From assembly GCF_032362555.1 (NCBI RefSeq), contig NC_083514.1, positions 186,001 to 250,000 of the forward strand: a DNA stretch of 64,000 nt, written 5' to 3'. Positions 1 through 15,985 of the stretch are shown piece after piece. The position numbers and the translations under genes are program-made. Origin of the DNA: Amyelois transitella (Eukaryota > Arthropoda > Insecta > Lepidoptera > Pyralidae). Below the pieces are notes generated by a model. It was not told where the DNA came from. It saw only the letters and a program-made list of their open reading frames with translations, and did not search any database. Each line of letters begins with the position of its first letter. The stretch's first letter is position 1.

Positions 1-947
1 TTCAATCCAATATTGACCACCACAATATTGAGCACCATCCCGGACGAGCCCCCAAAAAAGTTGTGGGATTACTCAGTTGGATATAGTAAAACAAATATTT
101 CCTTCAGTTTCTTTAATAGGTTTTTTCATCTTCCAAACTTCAATGTCTAATCCTTTTTCTTTGACATTTTACATCAATTTACTCTTCTAAAATAAAAAGT
201 GCCAGTCCTAACAATAACTTAAAATAACGAAACAATTTAAATAAAAAACGTTCACAACCCACATATATATTATGAATGTTACCACGAAATTTCTTGTGAA
301 TCCCATGGAAACATTACGTTTAACGGAAACATTGCCGTTTTTCTTGTACTTCTGGGTAAATATAAAAGAAATTTAAGCCCACACTTATAAACAATGCATG
401 CTCAATTAATAAATTTGTGGAATAATATTATGGTCCACATGAATATGTGTTTCGTAAATAAATGAATACTATAAAAATGAATACTGCCATGTCCAAGGTC
501 AGCTAATTAGAGTTCAATTATGCAATACAAATGTTTGGGCATTGTCTCTGTGTCTGAAAAAAATTTTACCCCTAATTCAAGATGGCATTATACCTACCTA
601 GATTTAAGACATTAATCTGTGGGAAGACTGTGCAGTTGTAATTTTTTTGATTAATTTTTTTGTTTAAATTTTTTCTTTTATATGTACACAAAGTATATTT
701 TATTTGATAACAAACACATAAATGATAATGACAATTGACTTTTATGCATAGATTGGTGAAAACGACTGATAAGAGCGCCGTGAATGTGCAATATTTTACT
801 CATGTTATAACTAAAATAATGTGATCAAAACAAAAACTTAAGTGTTTGTTGGAGAGTCGAAAACCCTAGTTAGAGGTCTCCCCATTTTGAATTATTTTTA
901 AGTTTAAAGACAAATAAGATCTAAATTGAATAAAACTAATGAATTAC
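1..947 (-). other. Intron 1 of the TMF1-like gene (partial)
   Basis: AT-rich sequence directly downstream, on the minus strand, of the GTAATT donor that ends the TMF1-like exon. No second exon or coding-looking stretch was found in it, so the rest of the gene should lie beyond the left edge of the window. The sequence has many A/T runs and no repeat I recognise. Confidence 0.7.
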
Positions 948-2855
948 CTTTTCTCTAATAGCCTGTTGGAACTTCTTCTCCAAAGCAGACATCCTCTGAG
1001 TATAATCTTCAGTGATCATAGAAATATCACCACCCTCATGTTTAGCCAGCAAAGACTCCACCTGCGTCTTCAAATCCGCGTTGTTCTCCGCCAGCTCCGC
1101 ATTGCTCCGACTCACTTCCATCAGCCTGCTCTCCCGTGATTCCAAAATCTCCGCCATCTCGCACAACCTCCGCATCAAACGATCAGTCTCGGAACACTGG
1201 CTTTCGTCGCTCGTATTACTCTGCACAGATGCTTCAGATAACTCTCGATTGTGGCCCCTTATCTTCGTAGCTAGAGACTTTCCCAACACTAAATCAACTA
1301 AATTTGGAGATGTAGTTCCATCAAACTTCCCCTTAAAAGCATACTTGGTGGGGCTGCTTCTGTACCCATGGCTGTCACCATTTGGACTAGGAATTATCTC
1401 AATATCAGACGAAGTTGTTGTCTCTAACTCGTCACCAGAAGTATGCCCCGACGTTCTGTCAGAACCAATTTTGACTAAATCACTTTTACTGTCAGAACTT
1501 ATGGGCGATGTTCTCTCCTTCACGCTGCATTCTTTCTGAGAAGAGTCACTGCTGCCAGGCGCATCACACTGGTTCCTCTCGATATTCACAAAGGCTGATG
1601 TATCAGATCTAGACATTTCTGCAGTCACATTCACATCGTAGAATGATGAGGAATCACTTAGTCTTTCCATCAATAGTTCTTCTTCACTTTTCTTATTCTG
1701 TTCTTCTGCAGTCTCTAGAGTAATACTGTCGCTATCTGCATTCAATGTCCTGTCCGACCAGGACCCATCATTAGAAGAATTCTCACTGAATTGCATCTTC
1801 TGGGACAAAGACTGCTCCAAATGAATGAAATCTTTATCAATTCCTTTTTTTGGTTCAGCTCTTATTGGTTTTTGAAATGGACTAACTGGTTTGTCATCAG
1901 TATCTAAGACTGTAGGTGCAGTGCACTCAGATACAGAGTTGTATGACATAGTGTCTTCATCATCATCTGCCACCAAGCTCACGCTGTCAGCAGTTTCTGG
2001 CCTTTCCGTATGTTCACCTATTGTAGTTGTTTTCTTGTCACTTACATCACCTGGAGAAAGATTAGATGATGTGCTACTGTTTTTGTCACTAGAGTAACTA
2101 CCGAAACCAAGGCATTCAATAGAACTTGGGCTCACAAGGCTGTCTGGCAGCACTTCGACTGAATCAGAATTAAGTTTTTGGCCAACACTGCTGCTATGGG
2201 ACATGGATTGCCCGGACGCAGCCTCCGAATCCGGAGTAGTTTTCATACTCTGAGACAACACCTCAACAGAATCAGAACTGTTCCTACTTGACATTAGAGA
2301 AAGTCTGTTTGACCTTGTTGATGAACGCCTATCATCTTTCCCGACATCATCTTTACTACACTGTATTTTCTTTTCTAATCCCTCTGCCCCATCAGACATA
2401 ACAAGCTGGCTTTTAGAAAACAAATCATCTTGACTGCCGTATTTGACATCAGAAATTAAATTCATAGATTTAGCTTTAGGGGGTTTTACTATGGCAGTAT
2501 CAGGTTCATTGTCTTTAGGCTGTTCGAAAAACGAGCCCGCGAAAGACCCCCAAAGGCTTTGGGACGTCGCTTTAGAAGGGCTCTCGGTGACCACAGGCTG
2601 TTCCTTGATTGGTTCATCTTTAGAACTCTCAGCGCTCACCGTCAACCCCCATGAAGCAAAGAAATCTGAGTTGTCTTTTTCGGCAGCACTACTGTTACCT
2701 GGTGAAGATTTTCCCACGTTTTGGGCGGAGGACTCATTCTCTGTCTCTTCACCGCTCTCGTCTTGAATATCCAGGGCTTTATCGATGGTTTTCTGGGCTT
2801 CTTTCAGAGCCGTTTTCGCGAGACTTGTCAAACCCGAAGTATCGAACCAATTCAT
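948..2855 (-). CDS. TMF1: TMF1-like golgin, first coding exon (636 codons, gene continues off the left edge)
   Basis: Encodes the N-terminal part of a TATA-element-modulatory-factor (TMF/ARA160) golgin. In animals this is a long coiled-coil protein on Golgi membranes that binds Rab6 and helps tether vesicles; its name comes from an earlier transcription-factor assay. Seen: the start MNWFDTSGLTSLAKTAL closely resembles the conserved N-terminus I recall for animal TMF1. A long acidic, Ser/Thr-rich, disordered stretch follows (about 30-545) with aromatic motifs FFASWGL (65-71) and LWGSFAGSFF (101-110). From about residue 555 the exon turns into coiled coil (RLMRRLCEMAEILESRESRL region) and stays so to its end. 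The open frame runs three codons beyond an AAG|GTAATT donor at 948/947, so I end the exon there in phase 0. Family members are about 1,000 residues, so roughly the C-terminal 400 are missing. The ATG is the first in frame and matches the family start. Antisense ORFs over this exon are shadows. Confidence 0.9.
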
Positions 2856-3270
2856 ATTTGTGGCGCATCAGATTCACAGGTCACTACGCATTGCACTTTT
2901 GGTTATCGACTTTCAATAATCCAACACGTACAACGTATTATATGTTGTATATTCGTTCTCAATGTTATGGGAAATAAAATCCACAACATAGAACAGATGA
3001 CGTTTCCATTTTGTTTATATTTTCTAGCAATTTATAACATCAAATGAACTACTATTGTTAAAACAAAATGTATGTAATATAATGTCTATAAAAATCCGCT
3101 AATAATTATATCTGCTGTTTTTACGATTAATTTTCCTTTTTATGAAATATTCGGCCAAGTAGAATTGCAAAAATGTACGACTGATTTTGACGTTTGTCTA
3201 ATAAAAAGAACGTCATTTGACTCAAATATCGATGCGGAAAGGGACCGGAATTTTCGAGCGATCGGTTACA
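2856..3270. promoter_or_regulatory. Divergent spacer: TMF1 upstream region / tRNA 5' flank
   Basis: This 415-base AT-rich gap separates the TMF1-like start codon (minus strand) from the tRNA-Ile gene (plus strand), so it must hold the TMF1 promoter and 5' UTR and the tRNA 5' flank. A minus-strand TCAGT initiator-like word lies at 3184-3180. No TATA box or CpG-rich patch stands out. Role inferred from position only. Confidence 0.4.
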
Positions 3271-3364
3271 GCTCCAGTGGCGCAATTGGTTAGCGCACGG
3301 TACTTATAAGACAGTGTACGTGTGAGTAATGCCGGGGTTGTGAGTTCGAGCCTCACCTGGAGCA
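3271..3364 (+). tRNA. tRNA-Ile (anticodon UAU) with a 20-base intron
   Basis: Complete cloverleaf. The acceptor GCTCCAG (3271-3277) pairs with CTGGAGC (3357-3363), followed by discriminator A (3364). The anticodon stem CGGTA (3298-3302) pairs with TGCCG (3330-3334). The loop carries TAT at 3305-3307. The T arm is GTGAG/CTCAC (3340-3344, 3352-3356) around TTCGAGC. A 20-base intron (3309-3328) sits after base 37, the usual place for nuclear tRNA introns, and tRNA-Ile(UAU) genes of animals typically have one. Internal Pol III A box near 3278-3289 and B box near 3342-3352 are intact. A T run at 3370-3373 can end transcription. The intact stems and intron argue for a working gene rather than a SINE head. 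Confidence 0.97.
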
Positions 3365-5087
3365 TTTAATTTTACAACATGTGAGAAAATCATACAAAAT
3401 TTTTAAAATAGGAAATATATTTGTTTCGTGGGACTATAATTATAGCGGAAAGGAATGTTGGAAAAAACCTAGGGGAGAACCTATGAGGCTAAACAATGCC
3501 CACTTGATAAGGACTCCAAAGTCCTTATCAATCCACATTCATAAGGCAGGAGTTGCCATGAATGAAAGAACTTCGAAAGTGAGAAAGAAAGATTTAAGAA
3601 CTAGACAAAATCGATACTGTCATAAACATTTTTTATTTGAAATAAATATTATAACTCAAAAAATTTACGAAACCTCATCTTACAATTTTATTTACTTAAA
3701 AATTACATCTTAAATACATTAATAATTAGGGTATCTATTATATGGAAAATAACTTGGACAATTTTGGAAAAGTTACAATAGATTAGACTAAATTCTTCAT
3801 ATACAGACTTTCAAAATAATCGTTAGAAAAAATGCGTTAAAATGGTTTACATTACATTAATTACATAGGTGCACCTATGTTATTAATGTAATTATCCATA
3901 TCTCTACATTGACAACTATATTATATATAAAATTATATTACATTAAAGGCCTAGAATACACATAAATACATATTTCTTCCTTCAATCTAATGTTAAACGT
4001 AAAAAGCAAACGCTACCCAATTTTTACAGGCAATTCAATTTTAAAAACAATTATAATAAAACAGATAATTTTGGAAACTCATTGCAGTCAACATAAATGC
4101 ATTTCAATTGGACGATTACGCGCATAAACTTCTAATAACCTATGTACTAAAAACCTATCTTACAATGTACACAAACCCTTCTCAATAAATATTAAAGACT
4201 TAGACTGCGTTCGTAAGTTTCCATACAACTTGGTTTCGCTTATACTTTGAAATTGATGTAAGTATTGAATTTGTATAAAATAGAAAAGATGACATACACG
4301 CCTCTAAAGTTATAGTTATTGGATTCTGCAGTAAAAATAAAACTTTATTTGAAACGCTATGCGTTGTATGAAACTTATGCTAACATAGAGCCGATATGTC
4401 GGTCCAATGTAGGTAACATAACATAAAAAATATTAATTACTTTTAAAGAGAAAGATATTTACACTAACGGTATCAGTTATGTAAAAAAAATGTTGATATC
4501 GGGATGAATTAACATTTAAATAATTTGGGGTAAAAATCATGTCAATTTCTATACATGAAATAAGGCGTCAGTCGTCTGTTTGGAAGTTTTTATTAGTTTG
4601 ATTATTATGTTATAAATTTCCTGCACATTAATAAATGTAAACTCGGTTTGATATTGTTTTGAAAAACGTTATCCTCGTTAGCTTGACATTATCAAGTATA
4701 AGATTAAGAGATCACCTTCACGGAAAGAAACAGTGTTGTAATAAGATACATACATACATAAAATCACGTCCCTTTCCCGGAGGGGTAGGCAGAGACTACA
4801 TCTAATAAGATGCTGCAGTATATCTCAATCACTCCACTATTAGGTACATCAACTTGAATCGAATCGATCATAATGTCACTTTTGAAGTGATGAAAAGGTT
4901 AATACATCCCATTTGGCGGATAATATAGGCTGTATTTGAGTTAAGTAATCTAAATAACAGTACTGTAGGTAAAAGATAGTGGATTTCTGTAGCCAATGAT
5001 TTCTCGCGAAAATTAATGACGGAAACTGTTGCAAATGACGAGAAGAGACGCCATTATCATACAATTTAATCGAATGTAGCGGTACAT
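3365..5087. other. AT-rich spacer between tRNA-Ile and the TVP23 stop codon
   Basis: Lies downstream of TVP23 on the minus strand and probably contains its 3' UTR; minus-strand AATAAA words occur at 4349-4344 and 3636-3631. No exon was recognised. The plus-strand ORF at 3381-3713 has no recognisable protein features and is judged chance. Its only repeat is a family B fragment near 4747-4803. Confidence 0.5.
4747..4803 (-). repeat. Family B (LINE 3' end) fragment
   Basis: Tail (ACAT)n followed by the block TTTCCCGGAGGGGTAGGCAG that ends all family B copies in this window. Only the last 55 bases or so of the element are present, so it is strongly 5'-truncated. Confidence 0.75.
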
Positions 5088-10074
<4,987 letters not shown>

Positions 10075-10743
10075 ATCATTACTTAATTGAAAAGGATTAT
10101 CTTTATGTAGGATCCAATTCCAATTTCCTAAAAATAATAATTTTCGATAATTATTTTTTAGAAATAACAAGTCAATCACTCATCTTTCACAAACTTTATT
10201 AATTGTCGAAGTGTCAATGTCAAGTGACGTTTACAAATAATGACATTAGCATTTCGATAAGTCTTTAGTCAGTAGTTTTGGAGTTTCTTGGTATGCCCGA
10301 GTCTTTAAATTTATATGTGACGGAGACAAGAAATAATCAGCGACAGTCTGATTCTTTAGTCGACTGACGGACAAAAGTATTGAAAAGTCTTTTATCTGGA
10401 GGCAAGGTTTGTGCTGTTAATGTGGTCATGCCCCTACTCATTTATACCTTCGGTATATTAAGATGGACTAAGGCACCTTCGGTGACCTCTTTGGGGAAAT
10501 TAAAGGTTTTGTCTGTGCAATAATGGACGAAGTTTTCAAGATGAAAAACTACCTGAGATATATACTGAAGGACGGTACGGTCTACATCTGTCGCGCATGC
10601 TATCGTTTCGAAGAGTCACTTAGACATATAGTCTCTTCTCTAGTTGATCTCATCTTGCTAATTGCGAGTACTTGCATAGGCATAATTAAGTAGCTAGGAT
10701 TATACACCAGCAACATTCTCTTAAATATAGCCTTGTGAACTCT
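10075..10743. other. 5' flank of TVP23
   Basis: No coding exon seen. A minus-strand initiator-like TCAGT lies at 10367-10363. The rest is AT-rich with no recognised repeat. It separates TVP23 (minus) from the repeat cluster upstream of ZNRF (plus). Confidence 0.4.
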
Positions 10744-10968
10744 GAAGTACATACATACATATGGTCACGTCTATATCCTTTGCGGGGTAGAAAGAGCCAA
10801 CAGTCTTGAAAAGACTGAATGGCCACGTTCAGCTATTTGGCTTAATGATAGAATTGAGATTCAAATAGTAACAGGTTGCTAGCCCATCGCCTAACAAAGA
10901 ATCCCAAGTATGTAAGCCTATCCCTTAGTCGCCTTTTACGACATCCATGGGTAAGAGATGGAGTGGTC
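10744..10968 (-). repeat. Family A retroposon, 5' truncated
   Basis: Minus-strand copy from (ACAT)n tail to GAGATGGAGTGGTC; the terminal hairpin block is missing. Confidence 0.85.
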
Positions 10969-10984
10969 AGATTAGGTAGGTTAG

Positions 10985-11349
10985 GTATTCAGAGTCCTAC
11001 ACAGACAGGACTATTGTTGAAAATAGGCCTGATATTGTGAATCTGGAGATGCCGTGCAACACGATCATTGATATCACCATCCTCCATGACGAAAACCTCG
11101 TCAAGGCTGAGAAAGAAAACGATCTAGGTATTTGGATTTGCCCCATGAGGTGACCGCCATTTGGCCTGTAGATTCAACGCAAATTTTTCCGATGGTCGTG
11201 ACTATGAACGGACTCATAGCAAAGAATCTCAACCCTCACTTAGAGAGGGTTTCGCTTGGCAGTTGGGTCAAGGGTCAGCCACAGGCCATAAGGCAATACT
11301 TCTAGACACGGCCCGCATTGTAAAGAGGTCCCTTTCATTTGAGCCCTGA
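10985..11349 (+). pseudogene. Non-LTR retrotransposon ORF remnant (C-terminal end)
   Basis: Pieces of a protein can be read in shifted frames: TIVENRPDIVNLEMPC and IIDITILHDENLVKAEKE early, and AILLDTARIVKRSLSFEP before a stop at 11349. These resemble, as I recall them, the C-terminal region of insect LINE polyproteins, where an ID(I/M)(T/A)(I/V)P block and a TARI(V/L)R block recur. Several stops and frame breaks lie between them, so it is a dead fragment. It sits about 420 bases upstream of the ZNRF 5' region. Confidence 0.6.
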
Positions 11350-11768
11350 CCATGACAGTAAGGGTCAAAACGTAGTGGTTATATTCTCTTTGGTAACCTC
11401 CTATCGATGGGTTTCTTTCTACATTATTTTAAAATATGTTTTTTACATAATAATATATTAAATTTATATTTTAAAATATTGTAACAAAGAAATAAGTTGA
11501 ATATGTATAAGAAATGAGTTTTAATAATTATTAGTGTGGAGTGTGGATTACTTACAAAATTTATTTTTGGTATGTGTTTTCGAACGCATAAACTTGCGCA
11601 AAATTCAACATGCTGCAAACTTCACACCAAAGATAGAAGCTGTCAAAATTTTGCAGGAAGGCACATGCAAACGCTGTTTACAATTTTCTACCCCGCGACA
11701 TCCCAGTGTTTGTTGTTTTGCACTGTTGTTTTCGTGGGGATCACCTGATCGTGTCCGTGTCGCGTACA
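11350..11768 (+). promoter_or_regulatory. Upstream region of the ZNRF-like gene
   Basis: AT-rich until about 11580, then rising in GC and CpG toward the start codon. It probably contains the promoter and 5' UTR start. No TATA box at a clear distance and no TCAGT initiator was found, so the start site is not fixed. Confidence 0.4.
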
Positions 11769-11810
11769 ATGCGTTCCCAGGGCGCGGGTGCCATGCCGCG
11801 CGTTTCGTGA
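11769..11810 (+). promoter_or_regulatory. Upstream ORF 1 of ZNRF-like mRNA
   Basis: ATG at 11769 and TGA at 11808, 13 codons, with a second in-frame ATG inside. It would be in the leader if transcription starts before 11769, which is not proven. Confidence 0.35.
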
Positions 11811-11834
11811 TCGTAGAAAGCAGTGAATCTTCGC

Positions 11835-11858
11835 ATGACGGGTGTGATTTTTGCGTAA
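11835..11858 (+). promoter_or_regulatory. Upstream ORF 2 of ZNRF-like mRNA
   Basis: Seven codons (ATG ACG GGT GTG ATT TTT GCG, then TAA) ending 12 bases before the main ATG. Two uORFs this close to the start suggest that translation may be damped by ribosomes engaging upstream. Confidence 0.4.
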
Positions 11859-11870
11859 CGTAAATTCGCG

Positions 11871-12237
11871 ATGGGCGCTAAGCCGAGTACCGCGAACGGG
11901 GGGCAGAGTCCGCGTACGAGGACATTCTCTACGAGTTCTAGCTCGGAAGTAGTGTCAGGAGGTGCAGGTTTCAATTTGCTGCGAGCGATACCTGGTATTC
12001 AGGTGTCGAGTGACCGGCAGAGAGCGCGGTCGTTGTCCTCCGTGCCAGACCTTCATGCTTCTCATGAAGCAATCGCGATCCCTCCCAACTCCCAGAGTTA
12101 CGAGGCGTCGGCTGCGGCCAGTCCCGACTCAGACTCCAGTTCCAACGAGGAACCGGGCCCCGCTCCTGGTACTTCCCTGGCCCTTGGAAGAGTTTATGCA
12201 GCACACTCCTTGCCATCACATATCTGGTCCATTAATG
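11871..12237 (+). CDS. ZNRF: ZNRF-type E3 ubiquitin ligase, first exon (122 codons + 1 base)
   Basis: ZNRF1/2 are small membrane-attached RING E3 ligases that act on endosomes, lysosomes and synaptic membranes. This exon gives the N-terminal half. MGAK at the start fits N-myristoylation on Gly2 and matches ZNRF2 as I recall it. A Ser-rich basic region includes RARSLSSVPD (51-60), like the RSRS.SSV motif of the family. A Ser/Pro/Ala linker follows, then LGRVYAAHSLPSHIWS (105-120), which aligns with the segment just before the first zinc finger. The frame continues past a good donor, AATG|GTAAGC (12237/12238), so I end the exon there in phase 1; the 193-residue ORF reads on into intron. The missing part should hold the C2-type zinc finger (KCPVCSK) and the C-terminal RING, and neither was found in this window. 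Confidence 0.82.
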
Positions 12238-12611
12238 GTAAGCATCTTAAATGTATTTCAGAAATGATGTCCACATGTTACCACAACAATCAACAATGTA
12301 ACATCTTAATTTACAACATCCGAAGCTGCCAATTAGCACAACAAATTGATTCTAAAAAGAGACTGAGTTTTGTAGTTGGTGCACATCTTTATTTGTTTTG
12401 CTTTGTGTATTTTCTATTTTGTAAAACATTCATCCCTAGGTCAGTGTTTTGACACCAAGGGCTGCCTAAATTTGTATTATTCATGTTACATTGTTTCTGC
12501 AAAGGTTATGTAATTTATTGTTTGTGGAAAAAACATATGTAAGAGATAAAAGTGTTTACATACTAAGATGTTTTTGACAGGTTCATGAGTACATATAGGT
12601 GCTATGTTAAT

Positions 12612-12656
12612 GAAATACAGATGATATGTAACTGTAATAAATATCATCTGTATTTC
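12612..12656. repeat. Perfect 16-bp inverted repeat
   Basis: GAAATACAGATGATAT (12612-12627) and its exact inverse (12641-12656) around a 13-base loop. Confidence 0.9.
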
Positions 12657-12867
12657 CTAAAAACTTATTTCATAATATCAGTTATGTTTTGTCTATGATT
12701 TAAATATTTAACTTCTTAATTCTTTGCTCCTAACAACTATCTCATGAAATGAGAAACTTGTAACTGTTGTTTTTTATTACTAAAGTATGGTGTTCTCTTG
12801 TGATCTGAATTAAAATACGAGTTCTATGAGACAAAATACCTCGTGTTGATTTATAATTAAATAAATA

Positions 12868-12925
12868 CGTACATACATAAAATCACGCCTCTTTCCCGGA
12901 GGGGTAGGCAGAGACTACCTCTTTA
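12868..12925 (-). repeat. Family B (LINE 3' end) fragment
   Basis: (ACAT)n followed by AAAATCACGCCTCTTTCCCG and GAGGGGTAGGCAGAGACTAC; only the terminal 55 bases remain. Confidence 0.8.
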
Positions 12926-13779
12926 CAGACTGTTCTATATAAACACTCACAACTAGCCTATGACCCCACAATCTGTCATAGTAAGCGTAGATCAGACAAA
13001 GTCTGCCGAATCGAAATACGACATACTACCTTAGCTGCTCAACATTTTTACTACATTAGCTCTACTTTGTATAATAGAATAAATAAACTACTTAATATAT
13101 ATCCGCTTACATCTTACAAATGCAGGGTTACATGCACAGAATGGCTCATGCAACTATCTTACGATGATACGGAAAGTCTTATAAAAGTCGGCGAATAACA
13201 ATAATTTCTTTTACGTTAAATATTCTCATGATTGAATATCCTCTAGACGTTTCAAATCGCAATACAGCCTTACATACTTCCTCTCTATACCTACACCAAC
13301 ACAAACACGTTTTCCACACAACACACTAACAAAACACATTTGCACCCAATACATATATTAAACATCAAATCTTTTCTTTTTTTTCCTTCTCTTTTGTTGT
13401 AATAAATGGATTGGGTGCTGAGATTAAGGAAACACATTATATAAATGTTTTCTGGAGGTGGACGTTGAGATCTGCGACACAGTTTCATAACTTCTGCAGA
13501 TGTCATCATTATCCTATGTTACTTAAATTGTACTTGTTTTTTGTTTCCAAATAAAATATTTTCATTTTCATTTTCTTTCCACTTCCAATTAATAAATCTG
13601 TAAAAAAATTCACGTGTGACCTGGGTCATGTGGTTTGAGCTTTACTTTTTAAATCAGTGTTTATTGCTGTTTATTGTTAAGCCATAAAGCTTAGCATTAA
13701 TGGCTAAATTTCATCAGCTCATTTCACAGTTAAAAATAATTAAACATTTATTAATTTGTATGGGAAATTTGTTTACATT

Positions 13780-13870
13780 GAATAAATTACATAAAGCTTA
13801 GTTTAGAACTGCTTCCAAAGTGTCAGTGCAGAAGATGCGGTATCAAACTGCAAGGCAAGTTTTGGTTCCG
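13780..13870 (+). repeat. Family E retroelement fragment
   Basis: CTGCTTCCAAAGTGTCAGTG followed by CAGAAGATGCGGTA and AAACTGCA, as in the other family E copies; no clear ends. Confidence 0.5.
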
Positions 13871-14569
13871 TCTGCCCTGTTAGGAATAAAGACAAAAAAG
13901 GTGGGCAGGGCAAAATATGATGATGACAGTTGGAGTTAATAGTTAATAAACAGTTGGGTATTTTGAAGTGACCCTATTAATATGGAGGGGTTTTTTATTA
14001 TTTAGTCACACTAAGCTCTAGTCACAGGAAGCCAATCACTGCCTACTGCTATTGATTATCTGAAGAGGTTATCTGTAATTGATAGAATTCCTCTGCAATC
14101 TGTGAAAAGATGACTTGCAGTATCTTCTTTCAGCCTTCATGCATGCCTTCTACCTTTCCACTTTTACACTAAGTGTCAAAAAATGTATGAATTTTGAAAT
14201 TTTTGTATTGTTTCTCAAGATATTAAACTTGACCAAAATTATTTTCACAGTCTCAGTGTTACTTTTGTTAAGTCAGAGTCGTTACTACTGTGGGTATATG
14301 AAAAAATAATTACTCAGCTTTGAGTTTAATCTGTTTAGTTTTCAGTTAGTTTAGTTGATGTATGGAACCCTAAAGATTTAATTTTGATTAGGTTAGTCAA
14401 TTTTATAAAATTGGACTAGGAAGAAATTTTGCATTGAGGCTGGGTTTTTTGTAGGTAAAATATTCAGAAAGGCCTTGAAATTAGATTGTGGCAATAAAAT
14501 ATAATATTAATTAATTTATTTACTTTTTTACATCTTCACATACACACAACATTCTCATACTTTATTAAT

Positions 14570-14632
14570 AATATATATGGGACAAATTACTCAGATTGAG
14601 CTAGCCTCAAAGTAAGTTCTAGATTTGAATGA
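14570..14632 (-). repeat. Family S SINE tail fragment
   Basis: GGGACAAATTACTCAGATTG and AGCCTCAAAGTAAGTTC match the tail side of the full copy at 7318; head absent. Confidence 0.65.
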
Positions 14633-14652
14633 CAATGAAATAATACTTTTAA

Positions 14653-14843
14653 CATACATACATACATATGATCACGTCTATATCCCTTGCGGGGTAGACA
14701 GAGCCAACAGTCTTGAAAAGACTGAATGGCCACGTTCAGCTATTTGGCTTAATGATAGAACCGAGATTCAAATAGTGACAGGTTGCTAGCCCATCGCCTA
14801 AAAGAGGAATCCTAAGTTTATAAGCCTATCCCTTAGTCGCCTT
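14653..14843 (-). repeat. Family A retroposon with a 15-bp target-site duplication
   Basis: 5'-truncated copy. The words TAATACTTTTAACAT at 14641-14655 and 14843-14857 flank it exactly. A 5' cut and a flanking duplication are the marks of target-primed reverse transcription, so family A moves as a retroposon with the ATGT repeat as its 3' tail. Confidence 0.92.
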
Positions 14844-15202
14844 AATACTTTTAACATTGAGCATAAAACCTCCAAATCAACATCGTAGGAGCCACCGTTC
14901 CCTGGCATTACACCTAGCCTAGCGGAATATCTTCCCTTTGGTGGCGGTCGATTCATAATCATCATTCCTGCAGCCCCAGCTACTCCACAGATACGCCGCA
15001 TTCAGCTATTCAGATATTCTTTTTTGCATTGGTTCCGGGAACCACATTGCACTTTTAATATATACATTTATATAAAATTTTAATAAGATTGGTTCAGTAG
15101 ATAAGGCGTGATGAGAAAGCAAACAAACAAACTTACTTGCGCAATTATAATATTAGTTTGAATTAGTTAGTGTCGTAAGAGAGTAGTTGTGATGTTATTT
15201 CA

Positions 15203-15322
15203 CCCACAGGTTGACTGGAAGAGATTGCATTAGCGTTAAGTCTGCCTTTGTACCATCTCTGTCTATTTTGTATGTTATGTTATACTCTTGGTGCAATAAA
15301 GAATTTATCTATCTATCACTAT
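15203..15322 (+). repeat. Family D retroelement 3' end
   Basis: GGTTGACTGGAAGAGATTGC through GTGCAATAAAGAATTTATCT to an ATCT tail, like the copy at 7188. Confidence 0.7.
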
Positions 15323-15985
15323 TATGATGAACAAATAAATTATTTAAGAATTTGATAACAAAAAAAGAGAACTTTCTTTCTTACTTATTTCTGTTTTTAC
15401 TAGCTTCTATCGCTATCATTGTCGTGCTCCGTACGTGATAGTGATGTAACGCTCAGACACCCCACACCAAAATGATAAGAGTACAGAATATAGAGTTGTT
15501 TAAAAATATTTTTTTCTAAAATATTTACGTACCTACCCTACACAAATAATAAAAAAATTACGGTGTCATTGTTTTTGGCATAGAGGTAAACTATTGATGT
15601 TATTTCAACTTTTGCGCGGGGCTTGGTTCCCGAGGGGAGCACCAGAAAAAATATATGTATATGTATGTATGTATTACGCCCGATGGTGTGATCTGCATCT
15701 AGGCAAAATTTCGAGAAAATGGATAAAACACTTTCGTTCTGACTGTATGACAGAAAACGCACTGCCTTAACCGCAAATTCTACAAACTATAGTTATTCTA
15801 AAAGCTTTATATCTTGTTACAAAGTGAAATGACGTTACGTTATGTCGGACGGTGTGCACGGATTAAGCTTCTCTACTCTCACTAATTTAACACCCCAGTC
15901 TGCGTGCGTCCGCCCGTCTAGCTTTCTTGTACTATAATAAATCGCCGTTTTTCCGGGTTGCTGTGCGCCTACGCAGCTTTTCTGT

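Larger units (their letters stand above)
12238..14640 (+). other. ZNRF-like intron 1, proximal part
   Basis: Starts with the GTAAGC donor. It contains a short perfect hairpin (12612-12656), a family B fragment (12868-12925), a TTTTCA-repeat stretch near 13555-13575 that looks like a retroelement tail, and a family E fragment (13780-13870). No coding exon was recognised. Confidence 0.5.

Noticed and set aside
939..2766. Plus-strand ORFs over the TMF1-like exon
   Set aside because: They lie antisense to a well-supported 636-codon exon and show no protein features of their own.
11741..12219. Minus-strand ORFs opposite ZNRF exon 1
   Set aside because: They mirror a GC-rich coding exon on the other strand, and their proteins match nothing I recognise.
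12869..12925. Reading the TTTCCCGGAGGGGTAGGCAG block as a conserved regulatory site
   Set aside because: It recurs as the terminal part of the LINE-derived family B throughout the window.
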